Source: Bacillus sp. FJAT-18017
GTDB lineage: Bacteria; Bacillota; Bacilli; Bacillales; Cytobacillaceae
Direction: 5' to 3'
Assembly: GCF_001278805.1 (NCBI RefSeq)
Contig: NZ_CP012602.1
Coordinates: 2,510,001 to 2,574,000 of the forward strand
DNA: 64,000 nucleotides
Part shown: positions 42,625 through 51,223 of the stretch, in pieces
Numbering within the stretch: the first letter of the stretch is position 1
Layout: every line of letters starts with the position of its first letter
Position numbers and translations under genes: made by a program
Notes under the pieces: model-generated
What the model was told of the DNA's origin: nothing
Seen by the model: only the letters and a program-made list of their open reading frames with translations
Database searches by the model: none

Positions 42625-43872
42625 TTAACCAGCCTGTTTTAACTGCCCTGCCTTGCTCTTTTTTATATATAGGAAAAACAATAAGAAGAAAATCGCACTC
42701 GAAGCACGGATAGCAGTGGAAATGTACATTGATAAATGAATAGTTAATGTTTCTAAAAGAAATACCCCGAACTGTGGAGCAATGAAACCAATTATTGCAA
42801 GTAATACATTATAGTTTGCGATATAAGCGTGCCGATTATCATCCTTGGTCACTTCCAGTAGCTGGTTGAAGAGTATTAGGACGGTCCCGGATACAAAGAA
42901 ACCCGAGAGGCCATTGGCAATGGTGATGTAGACGAGATTCGTTGAAACGATAAATGAAACCGGTGCAATTGACATGCCCAATGCTACAAGTATAAGCATT
43001 TTTGCATTTCCGTGCTTGTCTGCCATCCTGCCCCACCAATTAAAGCTTATGATTTGAGCAAGCTGATTTGTTACAGTTAATATACTAATCCAAAAACCAT
43101 CTGCATGTGCATAGGAAATTTGATAAATACTGAACAAGGGCCATGCCATCTGCCAGCCAAAATTGAAATACAACCCGCAAATGAGGAAATATAAATAGGG
43201 CTTATATGTAAAAATGGAAAAGTCAGGCTTAAGCGATATGGATTTCTTGCCTTTTCCTGTTTTTTCTTCCTTATGTTTGATTAAGTAATACACTTCAATA
43301 AGACTTACGAAAAACGCAGTTATGAAGAGTGCCTGGTAAGGAACAGGATTGTTCTTATCAAATTGCTGAAGAATGATTCCAATCGTAAAAGTCGTGATCA
43401 TTCCAACAATCGTCAACACCCTGTTCCGTTCACTGAAAAAACCGTTTCGGCGGTGATCAGGTACAAGGTCGCCAATAAGCGATTGCCAGCTAAGTGTTGC
43501 AAAAGAACCTGGCAGATTCATTAGCCCTACCAACAGGACGAATATCCAGCTCCTGTATTCAGCTGGCACATAGACCACAAAGAACATGCCAAGCAGGAAC
43601 AGCCTTGTTAAAAAGGTTGAATAAGCTGTAAAGAATTTCTTTTCAGACATTCTGCCCATTGCAATCGACCCGATAAACATGGCAAACATTCCGACGAATT
43701 GAGGCAATGAACTAATAAGTCCGATTTGATAATTTGAAGCCCCTAATACTCCAAGGGCAAACAGGGAGAAATAGTTATTCGTAAGATTTAAGGCGATTGT
43801 TGAAGCGATTCCATTCTTTTTACTATAGGTTTCATTTAGTTTAACAATTTCCGGCTTATGATTGGGGTTCAC
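42625..43872 (-). CDS. MFS transporter
   Basis: 415 residues, 12 predicted membrane helices in two halves around a cytoplasmic loop near residue 205 (HKEEKTGKGKKS). The loop 2-3 region reads SIAMGRMSEKKFF and its second-half twin WWGRMADKHGNAK, both near the MFS consensus. It begins at a GTG behind AAGGAAG. Substrate unknown; a family of Bacillus MFS proteins with this length exports drugs or sugars. The gene is isolated, with a 393-base gap upstream. Confidence 0.82.
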   Translation of the reverse strand: MNPNHKPEIVKLNETYSKKNGIASTIALNLTNNYFSLFALGVLGASNYQIGLISSLPQFVGMFAMFIGSIAMGRMSEKKFFTAYSTFLTRLFLLGMFFVVYVPAEYRSWIFVLLVGLMNLPGSFATLSWQSLIGDLVPDHRRNGFFSERNRVLTIVGMITTFTIGIILQQFDKNNPVPYQALFITAFFVSLIEVYYLIKHKEEKTGKGKKSISLKPDFSIFTYKPYLYFLICGLYFNFGWQMAWPLFSIYQISYAHADGFWISILTVTNQLAQIISFNWWGRMADKHGNAKMLILVALGMSIAPVSFIVSTNLVYITIANGLSGFFVSGTVLILFNQLLEVTKDDNRHAYIANYNVLLAIIGFIAPQFGVFLLETLTIHLSMYISTAIRASSAIFFLLFFLYIKKSKAGQLKQAG

Positions 43873-44205
43873 TTTAAGACTTCCTTATTGGGAAAATTTC
43901 TTTTGCTGACTTCCTTAGATATCATAAACCCGGCATCCTTTTTAGGCAATAATGATTTTTGAAAATTTTTTTGATTATTATCAGTAATACTGACTCTCGA
44001 GATCATGTGAAAAAGAACATGTTGCAGCATCTACTACTCGTCGTCTTCTTTCAAAATATAAGAAATCACCAATACAGGTTTGACCCTAAGTCGCAAAAAC
44101 CTCTTTATTCACATTAGCGTTATAAGATATAAGACACAAGCCGGCATTTTGCGAAAAAATGAAAGCGCAATCAAAATGTATATTATATAGAAGAAACTAG
44201 GTAAT
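43873..44205. other. Intergenic gap upstream of the MFS gene, no gene seen
   Basis: About 330 AT-rich bases between the MFS start and the terminator of the Asn/Arg-rich gene. I find no convincing frame, repeat or RNA signature. It should carry the MFS promoter, not clearly visible. Confidence 0.5.
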
Positions 44206-44233
44206 AAAAAAAGGAAATGGTTTCGCCATTTCC
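44206..44233 (-). terminator. Terminator of the Asn/Arg-rich protein gene
   Basis: GGAAATGG and CCATTTCC around a 5-base loop, followed on the minus strand by seven T. Confidence 0.85.
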
Positions 44234-44265
44234 TGAGTAATTATATTTATTTTCGAACTGGAAAT

Positions 44266-44754
44266 TTAGAACCAGAAATTTTCCCAACTGCGTCTTCTGC
44301 AGTTGTTATTATAAGAGTCTTGACTGCCGCCTACATCATAGGAATCCCGGTTATTTCCTCTGCCAGTACAACGTCCACAGTGTTTCCCGTTCTCAGCGCC
44401 TGCTACATTGCCATAATTCGTTTCATATCGGTCATCTGAATAACCACAGCCAATATTACATCTGCGGTTTTTTCTATCCCTATCACCAGCCGCGTCCCGG
44501 TTGTTCCTGCGATTTCTGTTAAATGCGCCTGCCACATTAGCGTTCCTTCTATTTCGATCATTCCGATCATTTCGATCAAAAATTCCTCGGACCCTATCAT
44601 CGTTAACGTTCCGATTATCTTCTGACCCAAGGACCACTAATTGATCTGCCCGAATAACGACTCGATCTGCCAGTACTTCAACATCTCTTGTTTTATTATT
44701 GTTTCTAATGTTGTTTCTATTGTTATTTCTATTATTTTTTCTCCGTCTGCCCAT
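44266..44754 (-). CDS. Asn/Arg-rich, Cys-containing low-complexity protein
   Basis: About 162 residues from the ATG at 44754, which has AAAGGGGG seven bases upstream (the frame goes on to 44775). It opens MGRRRKNNRNNNRNN, then a short ordered stretch DVEVLADRVVIRADQLVVLG, then repeated (D/R)RN(D/R)RN units, and finally a Cys-rich tail with six cysteines in CNIGC, CGRC and NNC contexts. Basic, disordered, Cys-cross-linkable proteins of this sort occur in Bacillus spore coats and exosporia. Together with the neighbouring SASP gene this suggests a coat protein, which is inference. Confidence 0.7.
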   Translation of the reverse strand: MGRRRKNNRNNNRNNIRNNNKTRDVEVLADRVVIRADQLVVLGSEDNRNVNDDRVRGIFDRNDRNDRNRRNANVAGAFNRNRRNNRDAAGDRDRKNRRCNIGCGYSDDRYETNYGNVAGAENGKHCGRCTGRGNNRDSYDVGGSQDSYNNNCRRRSWENFWF

Positions 44755-44916
44755 GTAAATTCCCCCTTTCAGCATGTTTATAACAGTATATGAAAAGGAC
44801 TTGAACGCGATTGGACAAGAACTCTCTTGTACAGAAATGTGTTTCTGCCTATTCTGTTGGATAATTTCAGTTTTGATGCCAAAAGCTATAGGTATCTAAT
44901 TTTGAAAGGATGATTT

Positions 44917-45099
44917 ATGGTGGATGTAAATCGGGTAAAGCAAATTCTATCTTCTTCTGCTGACATTAACGTTACTTACAATGGAGCAGAAGTTTGGATA
45001 GACGAATTACATGATGACGGGGAAACAGCAACTGTCCATTTAAGGGGGCCGCTTGAAGAAAGAACAGTCATTGAAATAAAGGAACTTAAAGAGGAATAA
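44917..45099 (+). CDS. sspH: Small acid-soluble spore protein, H-type
   Basis: 60 residues. The sequence VKQILSSSADINVTYNGAEVWID and TATVHLRGPLEER correspond to the H-type SASP pattern (xxAKEILNSPxxIxVTYNGxPVWI, then TATVHL). Such minor spore proteins bind DNA or fill the spore core and are made late in sporulation under sigma-G. The ATG has GAAAGGATG upstream. It ends in a strong terminator. This gene supports an endospore-forming host. Confidence 0.88.
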   Translation: MVDVNRVKQILSSSADINVTYNGAEVWIDELHDDGETATVHLRGPLEERTVIEIKELKEE

Positions 45100-45138
45100 A
45101 AATATACAAGCCCGCACTCAGCGGGCTTGTATATTTTT
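45100..45138. terminator. Long bidirectional terminator after sspH
   Basis: ATATACAAGCCCGC and GCGGGCTTGTATAT form a perfect stem with a five-base loop and A/T tracts on both sides. Confidence 0.88.
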
Positions 45139-45150
45139 ATATAACGTGTC

Positions 45151-45312
45151 TCAGCTTTTTTCCAGCTGTTCATTCCGAATTGAAGATGGCTGTGGCTGGG
45201 TGTCCCTGGTAATACTTTTAAGGGAACTGCGTTCAAATGGGCCCCGATCCTGGCCTGCACCAGGAGCAATATTGCTCATCGGCAGCTGTTGAAGTTCTTT
45301 TCCTCTCGGCAA
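45151..45312 (-). CDS. Small hypothetical protein, 53 residues
   Basis: A TTG start (45312) lies eight bases after AAAGGAG. The product starts MPRGKELQQLPMSNIAPGAG, is hydrophilic and Pro/Gln/Ser-rich, has no Cys and is probably disordered. Its stop is 13 bases from the shared terminator after sspH. Unrecognised; the size and setting next to sspH are compatible with a minor spore protein. Confidence 0.5.
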   Translation of the reverse strand: MPRGKELQQLPMSNIAPGAGQDRGPFERSSLKSITRDTQPQPSSIRNEQLEKS

Positions 45313-45368
45313 GTTCAACACTCCTTTCCACTTTAGCTTGTCAAAGATAGGAGCATTTATCCGAGAGA

Positions 45369-46523
45369 CTAGCTGCCTTTTGAGTTCAATGCAGATGCAG
45401 CAAGCACCTGTATCGTCATATCATCCATCGGTGGGTTGTGCAGCCCAGCCCTGACATCCCGGTAGTATCTTTGCAGCGGGTTAGATTGTGACAAGCTGCT
45501 CGCCCCGACAACACGCATAGCGAGATCGACAATTTTCTGTGCTGTATTAACGACGGACATCTTGGCTGCATTCAGTTCAGGGAGCATGCCACTCCTAGTC
45601 TCTTCATTAGACTCATCCCATTTCCTTGCCACACTATATAGGAAATGCCTTGACTGCATAAGCAGAAGTTCCATTTCGCCAATTCGCTGCCTTACTGTTG
45701 GAATTTCACTTATCGTTCCATTGATGCTATTCGGTGAATAACTCTTTGCAAACGAAATAGCATATGTCTGGGCTGCTGAAGCAATTCCTAAATAGCAAGC
45801 AGGGATATGAAGAAGCCAGCCGTTGGGAGCTTTATTGCCCGAAGCTGTTTCTACTAGTTGTTCATCATTCACTTCTACATCCTGAAGCACAAGGTCATGG
45901 CTGCCTGTGCCTCTCATTGAAATGCTGTCCCATGTTTCTTCAATCGAAACACCTGGAGTATTCATTGGAACAAGAAATGTTCCGGCCTCATCTCTTCCCT
46001 CCAGGCTTGCGGAAACAAGTACAAAATCCAGTACAGGTGACAGGGTGGTAAAGATTTTTCTTCCGGTCAGCCGCCACACCTCGCCGGTTTTTACTGCCAC
46101 CGTCTGTGGTTTGCCGCCGCGGGTCGGGCTTCCTGTTGATTTCTCGGATGCAGCACTATTTATAAGTGAACCGTGTTTTAAGGTGTGTTCACATACCTTG
46201 CGGAAAACTTCTTCCTTCCATGGCCTTTTTTCAGAAAGATTCTTAATGATACCCATATGCCAGCCAACGGCTAAAGCTGTCGAGCCATCGCCTTCAGCAA
46301 GAATTTCCTGAAGCTGAATCAGTTCCAATAAAGAGATATCCATTCCGCCATATTCCTTAGGAACAGTTAGGGTTGTATATCCAGTTTCCATGAGAATATT
46401 AAAATTCTCAAAAGGAAATTTTCCTTGTTTGTCGACTTCATCTGCACGCTCATGAAATAGTCTTGCAAGTTGTTCCGCAAGCACTCGCCTTCCTTCAGGT
46501 GAGTTGGTTGTTCGAAAGTCCAT
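45369..46523 (-). CDS. Acyl-CoA dehydrogenase family protein (YdbM-like)
   Basis: About 384 residues. N-terminal helical domain, middle beta domain (SAASEKSTGSPTRGG, WRLTGRKIFTT) and C-terminal helical domain of the acyl-CoA dehydrogenase fold, FAD-bound. The pattern is nearer to the DszC/SfnB-type flavin monooxygenases and YdbM than to fatty acid enzymes, and I do not see the classical catalytic Glu region (QxYGGxGY...). The ATG at 46523 has TTGGAG eight bases upstream; a GTG three codons earlier is less likely. Substrate unknown; a sulfur- or branched-acyl role is possible. Confidence 0.78.
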   Translation of the reverse strand: MDFRTTNSPEGRRVLAEQLARLFHERADEVDKQGKFPFENFNILMETGYTTLTVPKEYGGMDISLLELIQLQEILAEGDGSTALAVGWHMGIIKNLSEKRPWKEEVFRKVCEHTLKHGSLINSAASEKSTGSPTRGGKPQTVAVKTGEVWRLTGRKIFTTLSPVLDFVLVSASLEGRDEAGTFLVPMNTPGVSIEETWDSISMRGTGSHDLVLQDVEVNDEQLVETASGNKAPNGWLLHIPACYLGIASAAQTYAISFAKSYSPNSINGTISEIPTVRQRIGEMELLLMQSRHFLYSVARKWDESNEETRSGMLPELNAAKMSVVNTAQKIVDLAMRVVGASSLSQSNPLQRYYRDVRAGLHNPPMDDMTIQVLAASALNSKGS

Positions 46524-46580
46524 CAGAGTCACTCCAATTACTTTGAAAAATAATGACGATATGTAAATACTCCAACCATT

Positions 46581-47240
46581 CTAATTACCCCAGGTGTTGG
46601 TAGAGGATGTCCTCCTGTTAGTTGAACGCCAATTCCGATAACCTGACTTTGATGCTGCGGGTTCATATTTTCGCATAGGTTTTTTCGATAAAACTTCCTT
46701 TAAGTAAGGATAACCATCCAGATTTGGCTCCTTCAACAATGCCATTAGCTGAACAATATCATCCATGGCTCTGTGAGACTGAGACCCTGAGATTCCATGG
46801 GCTTTTAAAAGTGACAGAAGGCTGCCGCTCTGGAAGCCATACTTCTTCCACGGGATATTCCGCATCGTGCAGTACCATTTCAGCTCGTTAACTTCAGGGT
46901 ACATATGATACAAAAAGCTTCGGTCAAATGTTGCATTATGAGCTAAAATTGTATCGGAATGCCCTAACAGCTTCATAACCTTTTCATCATCAAAAACCTT
47001 TCCCTTAACATCGGCAAACGGTATGCCATGTACCCTGAATGCGCCGGGATAATTCCTAATCGCTGATTGTGACAGAGGCTCCCGAAGGAATTCAGCTTCT
47101 TCTAGGATATCGACAATTTCCCCAGTTTCGTCGTCATAGGAAAACAAAATCATACCAAGTTCAATAATTTCATCGCTTCCCGGCTTCAGACCTGTTGTTT
47201 CAGTATCAGCAAGCAATCCAGTTCTGATTTTTCTATTCAT
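46581..47240 (-). CDS. DEDDh 3'-5' exonuclease (DnaQ-like)
   Basis: 219 residues. The four DEDD residues are seen: Asp12 and Glu14 (ADTETTG), Asp in LAHNATFDRSFL, and His/Asp in SHRAMDDI. It resembles proofreading exonuclease epsilon and related single-domain exonucleases. The C-terminus is a basic, Ser/Thr/Arg-rich tail (about 190-219) that could bind nucleic acid. GGAGAAG precedes the ATG. It could act in repair or RNA trimming; substrate unknown. Confidence 0.85.
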   Translation of the reverse strand: MNRKIRTGLLADTETTGLKPGSDEIIELGMILFSYDDETGEIVDILEEAEFLREPLSQSAIRNYPGAFRVHGIPFADVKGKVFDDEKVMKLLGHSDTILAHNATFDRSFLYHMYPEVNELKWYCTMRNIPWKKYGFQSGSLLSLLKAHGISGSQSHRAMDDIVQLMALLKEPNLDGYPYLKEVLSKKPMRKYEPAASKSGYRNWRSTNRRTSSTNTWGN

Positions 47241-47389
47241 AGCGCTTCTCCTCTATGTTCATTCGTAAGATTCTTTATACAACTATCCTACCATAATACC
47301 CTTTCAACAGCTTTATATCACATATATTCGGTTTTGTTTTTAATGATATAGGGATACTATATGAGAACCAATAAAGGAGGCGGATTTTT

Positions 47390-47827
47390 TTGAGTGAAAC
47401 ATTGAAGCAAAGGATTATGTCCATTTTGGATAGCCAAAAAACCGGAACACTTGCGACTGTTAGGAACGGGAAACCTTATTCTCGTTATATGGATTTTTAC
47501 CACGAAGGGCTTACACTCTACTGTGCATCAAACCGGGATACCCATAAGGTAGGAGACCTTGAGGAAAATCCGTATGTTCATATCCTGCTTGGATATCAGG
47601 GAAAGGGCCTGAAGGATAGTTTCGTTGAAATTGAAGGTAAGGTAATCATTCATGATTCGGAAGAAATGAAACAAAAGCTTTGGAATTCTGATTTTGAAGG
47701 CTGGTTTAAGGGTCCTGATGATCCAGACTACGTCATTTTAAAAATTACCCCCGAGCAGTTCAGGCTAATGAACACGGAAAGTGGAAAGCCAGAAGTGTAC
47801 TCAGTTGAAGATTCGGACCTGGAATAG
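47390..47827 (+). CDS. Pyridoxamine phosphate oxidase-like, general stress protein 26 type
   Basis: 145 residues. Split-barrel FMN-binding domain: SGTLATVRNGKPYSRYMDF-like core (here TGTLATVRNGKPYSRYM) and HVHILLGYQG, ending in an Asp/Glu-rich tail. Related to general stress protein 26 of Bacillus. It uses TTG as start, after AAAGGAGG. Stand-alone; divergent from the exonuclease gene. A 20-21-base repeat array follows the stop. Confidence 0.8.
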   Translation: MSETLKQRIMSILDSQKTGTLATVRNGKPYSRYMDFYHEGLTLYCASNRDTHKVGDLEENPYVHILLGYQGKGLKDSFVEIEGKVIIHDSEEMKQKLWNSDFEGWFKGPDDPDYVILKITPEQFRLMNTESGKPEVYSVEDSDLE

Positions 47828-47868
47828 AGAACCTAGCAAGATGCTAGGTGTTTAGCAGGAATTCTGAG

Positions 47869-47985
47869 TTTTTTGGCACACTTTTTGCGTTTTATGAAGA
47901 ATTTCTGACTTTTATGATACACTTTCTTCGTTTTATCAAGAATTTTTGGGTTTTATGCACACTCTTTGAGATTTATAAAGGTTGG
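47869..47985. repeat. 20-21-bp tandem repeat array (41-bp higher order)
   Basis: ACACTTT-type words at 47878, 47919 and 47959 (41, 40 bases), with alternating TTTTAT-anchored half units between them. Consensus is like the TATGGGCAC array at 23558. It starts about 40 bases past the stop of the upstream gene. Confidence 0.75.
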
Positions 47986-48080
47986 GATTTTACTCCCCAA
48001 AAGGTGGACAAAATAAGGAAAATCCGTTTATTTTGAAGTATACTTGATTGGAGGGAAATTTTGTTTGAGGAGGAAAAACG

Positions 48081-48869
48081 ATGAATAATCATGAAATTGA
48101 CTACAAAATTTATGGGGATGACATGCAGTTTGTTGAAGTTGAGCTAGATCCAAATGAAACGGTAATTGCTGAAGCTGGCGGCTTGATGATGATGGAAGAA
48201 GGCATCTCGATGGAAACCATTTTTGGCGATGGCTCGGGGGGCGGCGGTGGCTTTATGGGCAAACTCTTCTCTGCAGGCAAACGAGTTCTTACCGGAGAAA
48301 GCCTGTTCATGACTACCTTCACTAATTCAGGTACAGGCAAGCGCCACGTATCGTTCGCATCACCCTATCCAGGAAAGATCATCCCTATGGACCTAAGCGA
48401 GCTGGGTGGCAGAATCATTTGCCAAAAGGATTCGTTTCTTGCTGCAGCTAAAGGTGTAACGGTCGGCATTGAATTCCAGCGTAAAATCGGGGCCGGCTTC
48501 TTCGGTGGCGAGGGCTTTATCATGCAAAAGCTTGAAGGTGACGGAATGGCGTTTGTCCATGCAGGCGGAACCATACATAAAAAAGAACTCCAGGCTGGGG
48601 AAGTTTTGAGAGTTGACACTGGCTGCCTTGTCGCAATGACGAGCAGTGTCGATTATAACATTGAAATGGTTAAGGGAGTCAAGACTGCATTGTTCGGCGG
48701 GGAGGGTCTCTTCTTTGCTACATTAAGGGGACCAGGCACAGTCTGGATTCAGTCGCTTCCGTTCAGCAGGCTTGCCAGCAGAGTGTTTGCTGCGATGCCG
48801 GCTGGCGGCGGTACGAAAGATGAAGGAAGCATTGCGCGCGGACTTTTCAATATGTTTGATGGGGATTAA
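48081..48869 (+). CDS. AIM24 / TIGR00266 family protein
   Basis: 262 residues. Beta-rich protein with an [15 protein letters not shown] segment, the Gly-rich stretch [10 protein letters not shown] (50-60), [10 protein letters not shown], and [19 protein letters not shown]. Members of this family occur in bacteria and as mitochondrial AIM24; biochemical function is unknown, perhaps a membrane-associated or oligomeric role. GGAGG lies 11 bases before the ATG. It is followed closely by a probable RNA gene. Confidence 0.85.
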   Translation: MNNHEIDYKIYGDDMQFVEVELDPNETVIAEAGGLMMMEEGISMETIFGDGSGGGGGFMGKLFSAGKRVLTGESLFMTTFTNSGTGKRHVSFASPYPGKIIPMDLSELGGRIICQKDSFLAAAKGVTVGIEFQRKIGAGFFGGEGFIMQKLEGDGMAFVHAGGTIHKKELQAGEVLRVDTGCLVAMTSSVDYNIEMVKGVKTALFGGEGLFFATLRGPGTVWIQSLPFSRLASRVFAAMPAGGGTKDEGSIARGLFNMFDGD

Positions 48870-48884
48870 TCCTGAAATTGGGTA

Positions 48885-48913
48885 TTGTTTTCCCTGCTGA
48901 TCCATGTTAAGAT
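48885..48913 (+). promoter_or_regulatory. Promoter of the putative small RNA
   Basis: TTGTTT (48885-48890), a 17-base spacer and TAAGAT (48908-48913) sit right after the AIM24 stop and set a start near 48920. Confidence 0.5.
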
Positions 48914-48919
48914 GATTTA

Positions 48920-49041
48920 GCGATGAGCTGAATTGTGTAAGTCGGGAACACTCCCTTTTGGGAACATGCGATGTGGCGCATGGTTACCCGCCTCAATACG
49001 CAGAAAGGCGCCTATCCTCGGATAGGCGCCTTTCTTTTTTT
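48920..49041 (+). ncRNA. Putative structured small RNA (unknown family)
   Basis: The region has its own promoter and ends in a perfect terminator. GCG/CGC (48920-48922 with 48999-49001), GAG/CTC (48925-48927 with 48992-48994) and CGGG/CCCG (48943-48946 with 48987-48990) close a stem holding two hairpins, CCC-TTTT-GGG (48953-48962) and ATGCG-6 nt-CGCAT (48966-48981). No long open frame is found. It did not match any riboswitch, 6S, SRP or tmRNA that I know. Confidence 0.5.
49002..49041 (+). terminator. Strong terminator of the small RNA / AIM24 unit
   Basis: AGAAAGGCGCCTATC and GATAGGCGCCTTTCT form a perfect 15-bp stem with a four-base CTCG loop, followed by a long T-tract. Confidence 0.92.
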
Positions 49042-49047
49042 ACTTTT

Positions 49048-49323
49048 GGCTCTGTTAGTATTCATTGTTGATTTTTGTTAAGGTATGAGAATTTATTAGG
49101 GGGAGAATTTCCGGCTATTGTACCCACGGGCACCTTAAGAGACAGAAATAAGCGTATAAATTCCCCTTAACTTCTTAAAATAAGTCAAAAACCAATGATT
49201 CTGGTTTGATAAGTGGAAAAACTCCCCTTATTTTAAGGGAAATATGGGTATTTCCCGATTTAACCGGAAACTCTCCCCTTTTTTTTCAAACAGAGTGAAA
49301 TCATCATTCAACTATAACAGAGC
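49048..49323. mobile_element. MITE-like foldback element, copy 2
   Basis: About 276 bp, nearly identical to the element at 39815-40089 (few differences in 275 bases). Ends are GGCTCTGTTA and TAACAGAGC, a perfect inverted pair. The flanking 9-mers TTTACTTTT (49039-49047) and CTTTCTTTT (49324-49332) match at seven positions, a degraded target repeat or low-complexity chance. It directly follows the terminator T-tract above and precedes the alaX gene end. No transposase frame. Confidence 0.85.
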
Positions 49324-49337
49324 CTTTCTTTTAAAAG

Positions 49338-50537
49338 CTACCTGGAAAGCCATATTTCCAGAACCTTTTCTTGAAGATCTTCTGCACTAATAACTGCCTG
49401 GCCGCCGCCCTGGGCAAACAGCTCATTTCCGCCACCCTTGCCGTTTACTAGCGGAAGTACCCCTGATAAAAGCTCCTTTATATTACCTGCAGCAATTACC
49501 CCCTTCGCGCAAACGATCTGAATCTTTCCATCAGTTTCGGAAATAAGCACCGCTACGCTATCTTCCTTTTCCGATACAATAGCCCGTCCTAATCTTTGCA
49601 GTTCCTGAATGGTCCTGCCGGTATACAACGCAGTTAGAGGTTTTTCGGTATCCGTATGCTTGGATAATAACTCACGGGCTTCAAACCCAATAAGCATATC
49701 CTTTGTATCAGTTAGCTCTTTTTCAAGCTGTGTCTTTGTCTGAAGGAGCTTCAATACAGCGGATTCCATATTTTCCTGCGGAGCATTCAAAAGTGGCGAA
49801 AGCCTTTCCAAGACCTTTTGTTTCTTATCAAAATGGCTGTATGCCCTTTTTCCGGCAGCAAAACTGACGCGGACTTTTTTCTTCTCCTTCTCGATTCCCA
49901 AAACTTTTATCATGCCTACCTCATTCGTGGTAGCAGGATGAGTTCCGCCACAGCCATTGTAGTCATAATCAGGGATGATTACGAGCCGGATATTGTCTTC
50001 TACTGAAAGTGCCTTCCTGAGTGGAAGTGCAGCAGCTTCCTCAGGTGTTACCCATCTAGTCTCAATTTGGCGATTTTCCATGACAATCCTGTTCGAAAGT
50101 TCCTCAGCGTCATGGATGTGGGTTTCTTGGAGGACATTGGTATCCAGATCAATTGTCGACTCTTCCCGTCCTAGATGGAAGCTGACTGTTTTAAATCGAA
50201 ACAAGTTATCAAATGCCGCCGATAAGATATGCTGGGCTGCGTGTTGCTGCATGTGGTCAAATCGCCTTTCCCAGTCAATTTTCCCTTCAACGTTTGCGTC
50301 ACTTAAAGAAAGAGGTCTTTCAAGATAATGGCGGATTTCCCCATCCATTTCCACTACATTTACAACTTTTACCCCATTTAGTGTTCCTGTGTCAAAGGGC
50401 TGTCCGCCACCTTCTGGATAAAACGCGGTTTCTTTTAAAATCGCATACCATTGACCGGTCTCGTCCTGCTTCTCTTCCACGAGCTCTGTGTTGAAGGTTT
50501 GCAAATATTGATCTTGATAATATAGCTTCTCAGCCAT
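49338..50537 (-). CDS. AlaX-type alanyl-tRNA editing protein, long form
   Basis: 399 residues. Hydrolyses wrongly charged Ser- or Gly-tRNA(Ala). The N-terminal tRNA synthetase-editing-like part has FYPEGGGQPFDTG (40-50), the zinc/catalytic HxxxH pair His99 and His103 (QQHAAQHILSAAF), and CGGTHP (Cys196, His200). The C-terminal half has a coiled segment (VLKLLQTKTQLEKELTDTK) and a DHHA1-like domain rich in GGGNELFAQGGGQA, as in AlaRS. It is a stand-alone gene with the MITE element at its 3' end. Confidence 0.9.
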   Translation of the reverse strand: MAEKLYYQDQYLQTFNTELVEEKQDETGQWYAILKETAFYPEGGGQPFDTGTLNGVKVVNVVEMDGEIRHYLERPLSLSDANVEGKIDWERRFDHMQQHAAQHILSAAFDNLFRFKTVSFHLGREESTIDLDTNVLQETHIHDAEELSNRIVMENRQIETRWVTPEEAAALPLRKALSVEDNIRLVIIPDYDYNGCGGTHPATTNEVGMIKVLGIEKEKKKVRVSFAAGKRAYSHFDKKQKVLERLSPLLNAPQENMESAVLKLLQTKTQLEKELTDTKDMLIGFEARELLSKHTDTEKPLTALYTGRTIQELQRLGRAIVSEKEDSVAVLISETDGKIQIVCAKGVIAAGNIKELLSGVLPLVNGKGGGNELFAQGGGQAVISAEDLQEKVLEIWLSR

Positions 50538-50894
50538 CTACAGTCACCTCTATGTATTTGCCAGAATCCAGTCATCCTTTTAAATTGCCAGTTGTCCTAT
50601 AAGCTCGCTTTACACCTCTACTTGGCCGTTGTAAAGGGGTTCATTCCTTCACACCGATTGTTAACAACCTTTAGGCACATGCTGGCTATGACGATTCTCC
50701 GCTCTTTTTCTTACCATATTAACACAAACCGTCTTCGACTGTTTAGCCTAAGAACAGCAGCTGGTCAACGCCCGTTCAGTAAATGTTCCAGTATGTGCAA
50801 AGTATACGTTTTATGAACATAGTTCTCCTTGAGTTAAAACTTTAAATATAAATTTTTGGGAACCAGAATGGATAAAAGCATTAAAAAGATAAAG
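50538..50894. other. Intergenic gap, no gene seen
   Basis: About 360 bases between the alaX start and the terminator of the small gene. A 74-codon plus-strand frame (50592-50816) has no ribosome site or family look and I regard it as chance. I see nothing else here. Confidence 0.5.
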
Positions 50895-50925
50895 TTAGCC
50901 CCCCGGTTTTTCCCGAGGGGCTAAA
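50895..50925 (-). terminator. Hairpin after the 49-residue gene
   Basis: TAGCCCC..CGG and CCG.GGGGCTA pair around a short loop; the T-tract on the minus strand is delayed and imperfect. Confidence 0.6.
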
Positions 50926-50928
50926 GTA

Positions 50929-51078
50929 TTATTTCCTCAAATTTTCCTGGTCTTTCATATGGTGCTGCTGATCAGGGATTCTTCCATTCGAGTTCTTAGC
51001 CTCTGGGTTAATTGATCCCTTTTGAAATTCTCTTTCTGTTTCAATCAAACTTTTTTTGTCAGGTGTTTTTTTATCCAT
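50929..51078 (-). CDS. Small hydrophilic protein, 49 residues
   Basis: The frame starts MDKKTPDKKSLIETEREFQ and ends QENLRK. It has AGGAGGG about ten bases before the ATG and a hairpin after the stop, strong signs of a real gene. Rich in Lys, Gln, Asn and His, without Cys or hydrophobic segment; likely disordered. Not recognised; such small proteins are common in Bacillus spores and stress regulons, but this is not shown here. Confidence 0.6.
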   Translation of the reverse strand: MDKKTPDKKSLIETEREFQKGSINPEAKNSNGRIPDQQHHMKDQENLRK

Positions 51079-51223
51079 TTTAACATCCCTCCTATTTTCC
51101 TTTTCCCCTCATTTTAGGTAGTAAACAAGTTTTAAAGTGTACTATTATTCACCATTTGTTCACTCCTGAACATAGTTTATTTCTTTATAATGAGAAGGAG
51201 GATAACAATTTTAGATTGGATGG

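Noticed and set aside
50592..50816. 74-codon plus-strand frame
   Set aside because: No ribosome site, odd composition and no neighbour support; probably chance.
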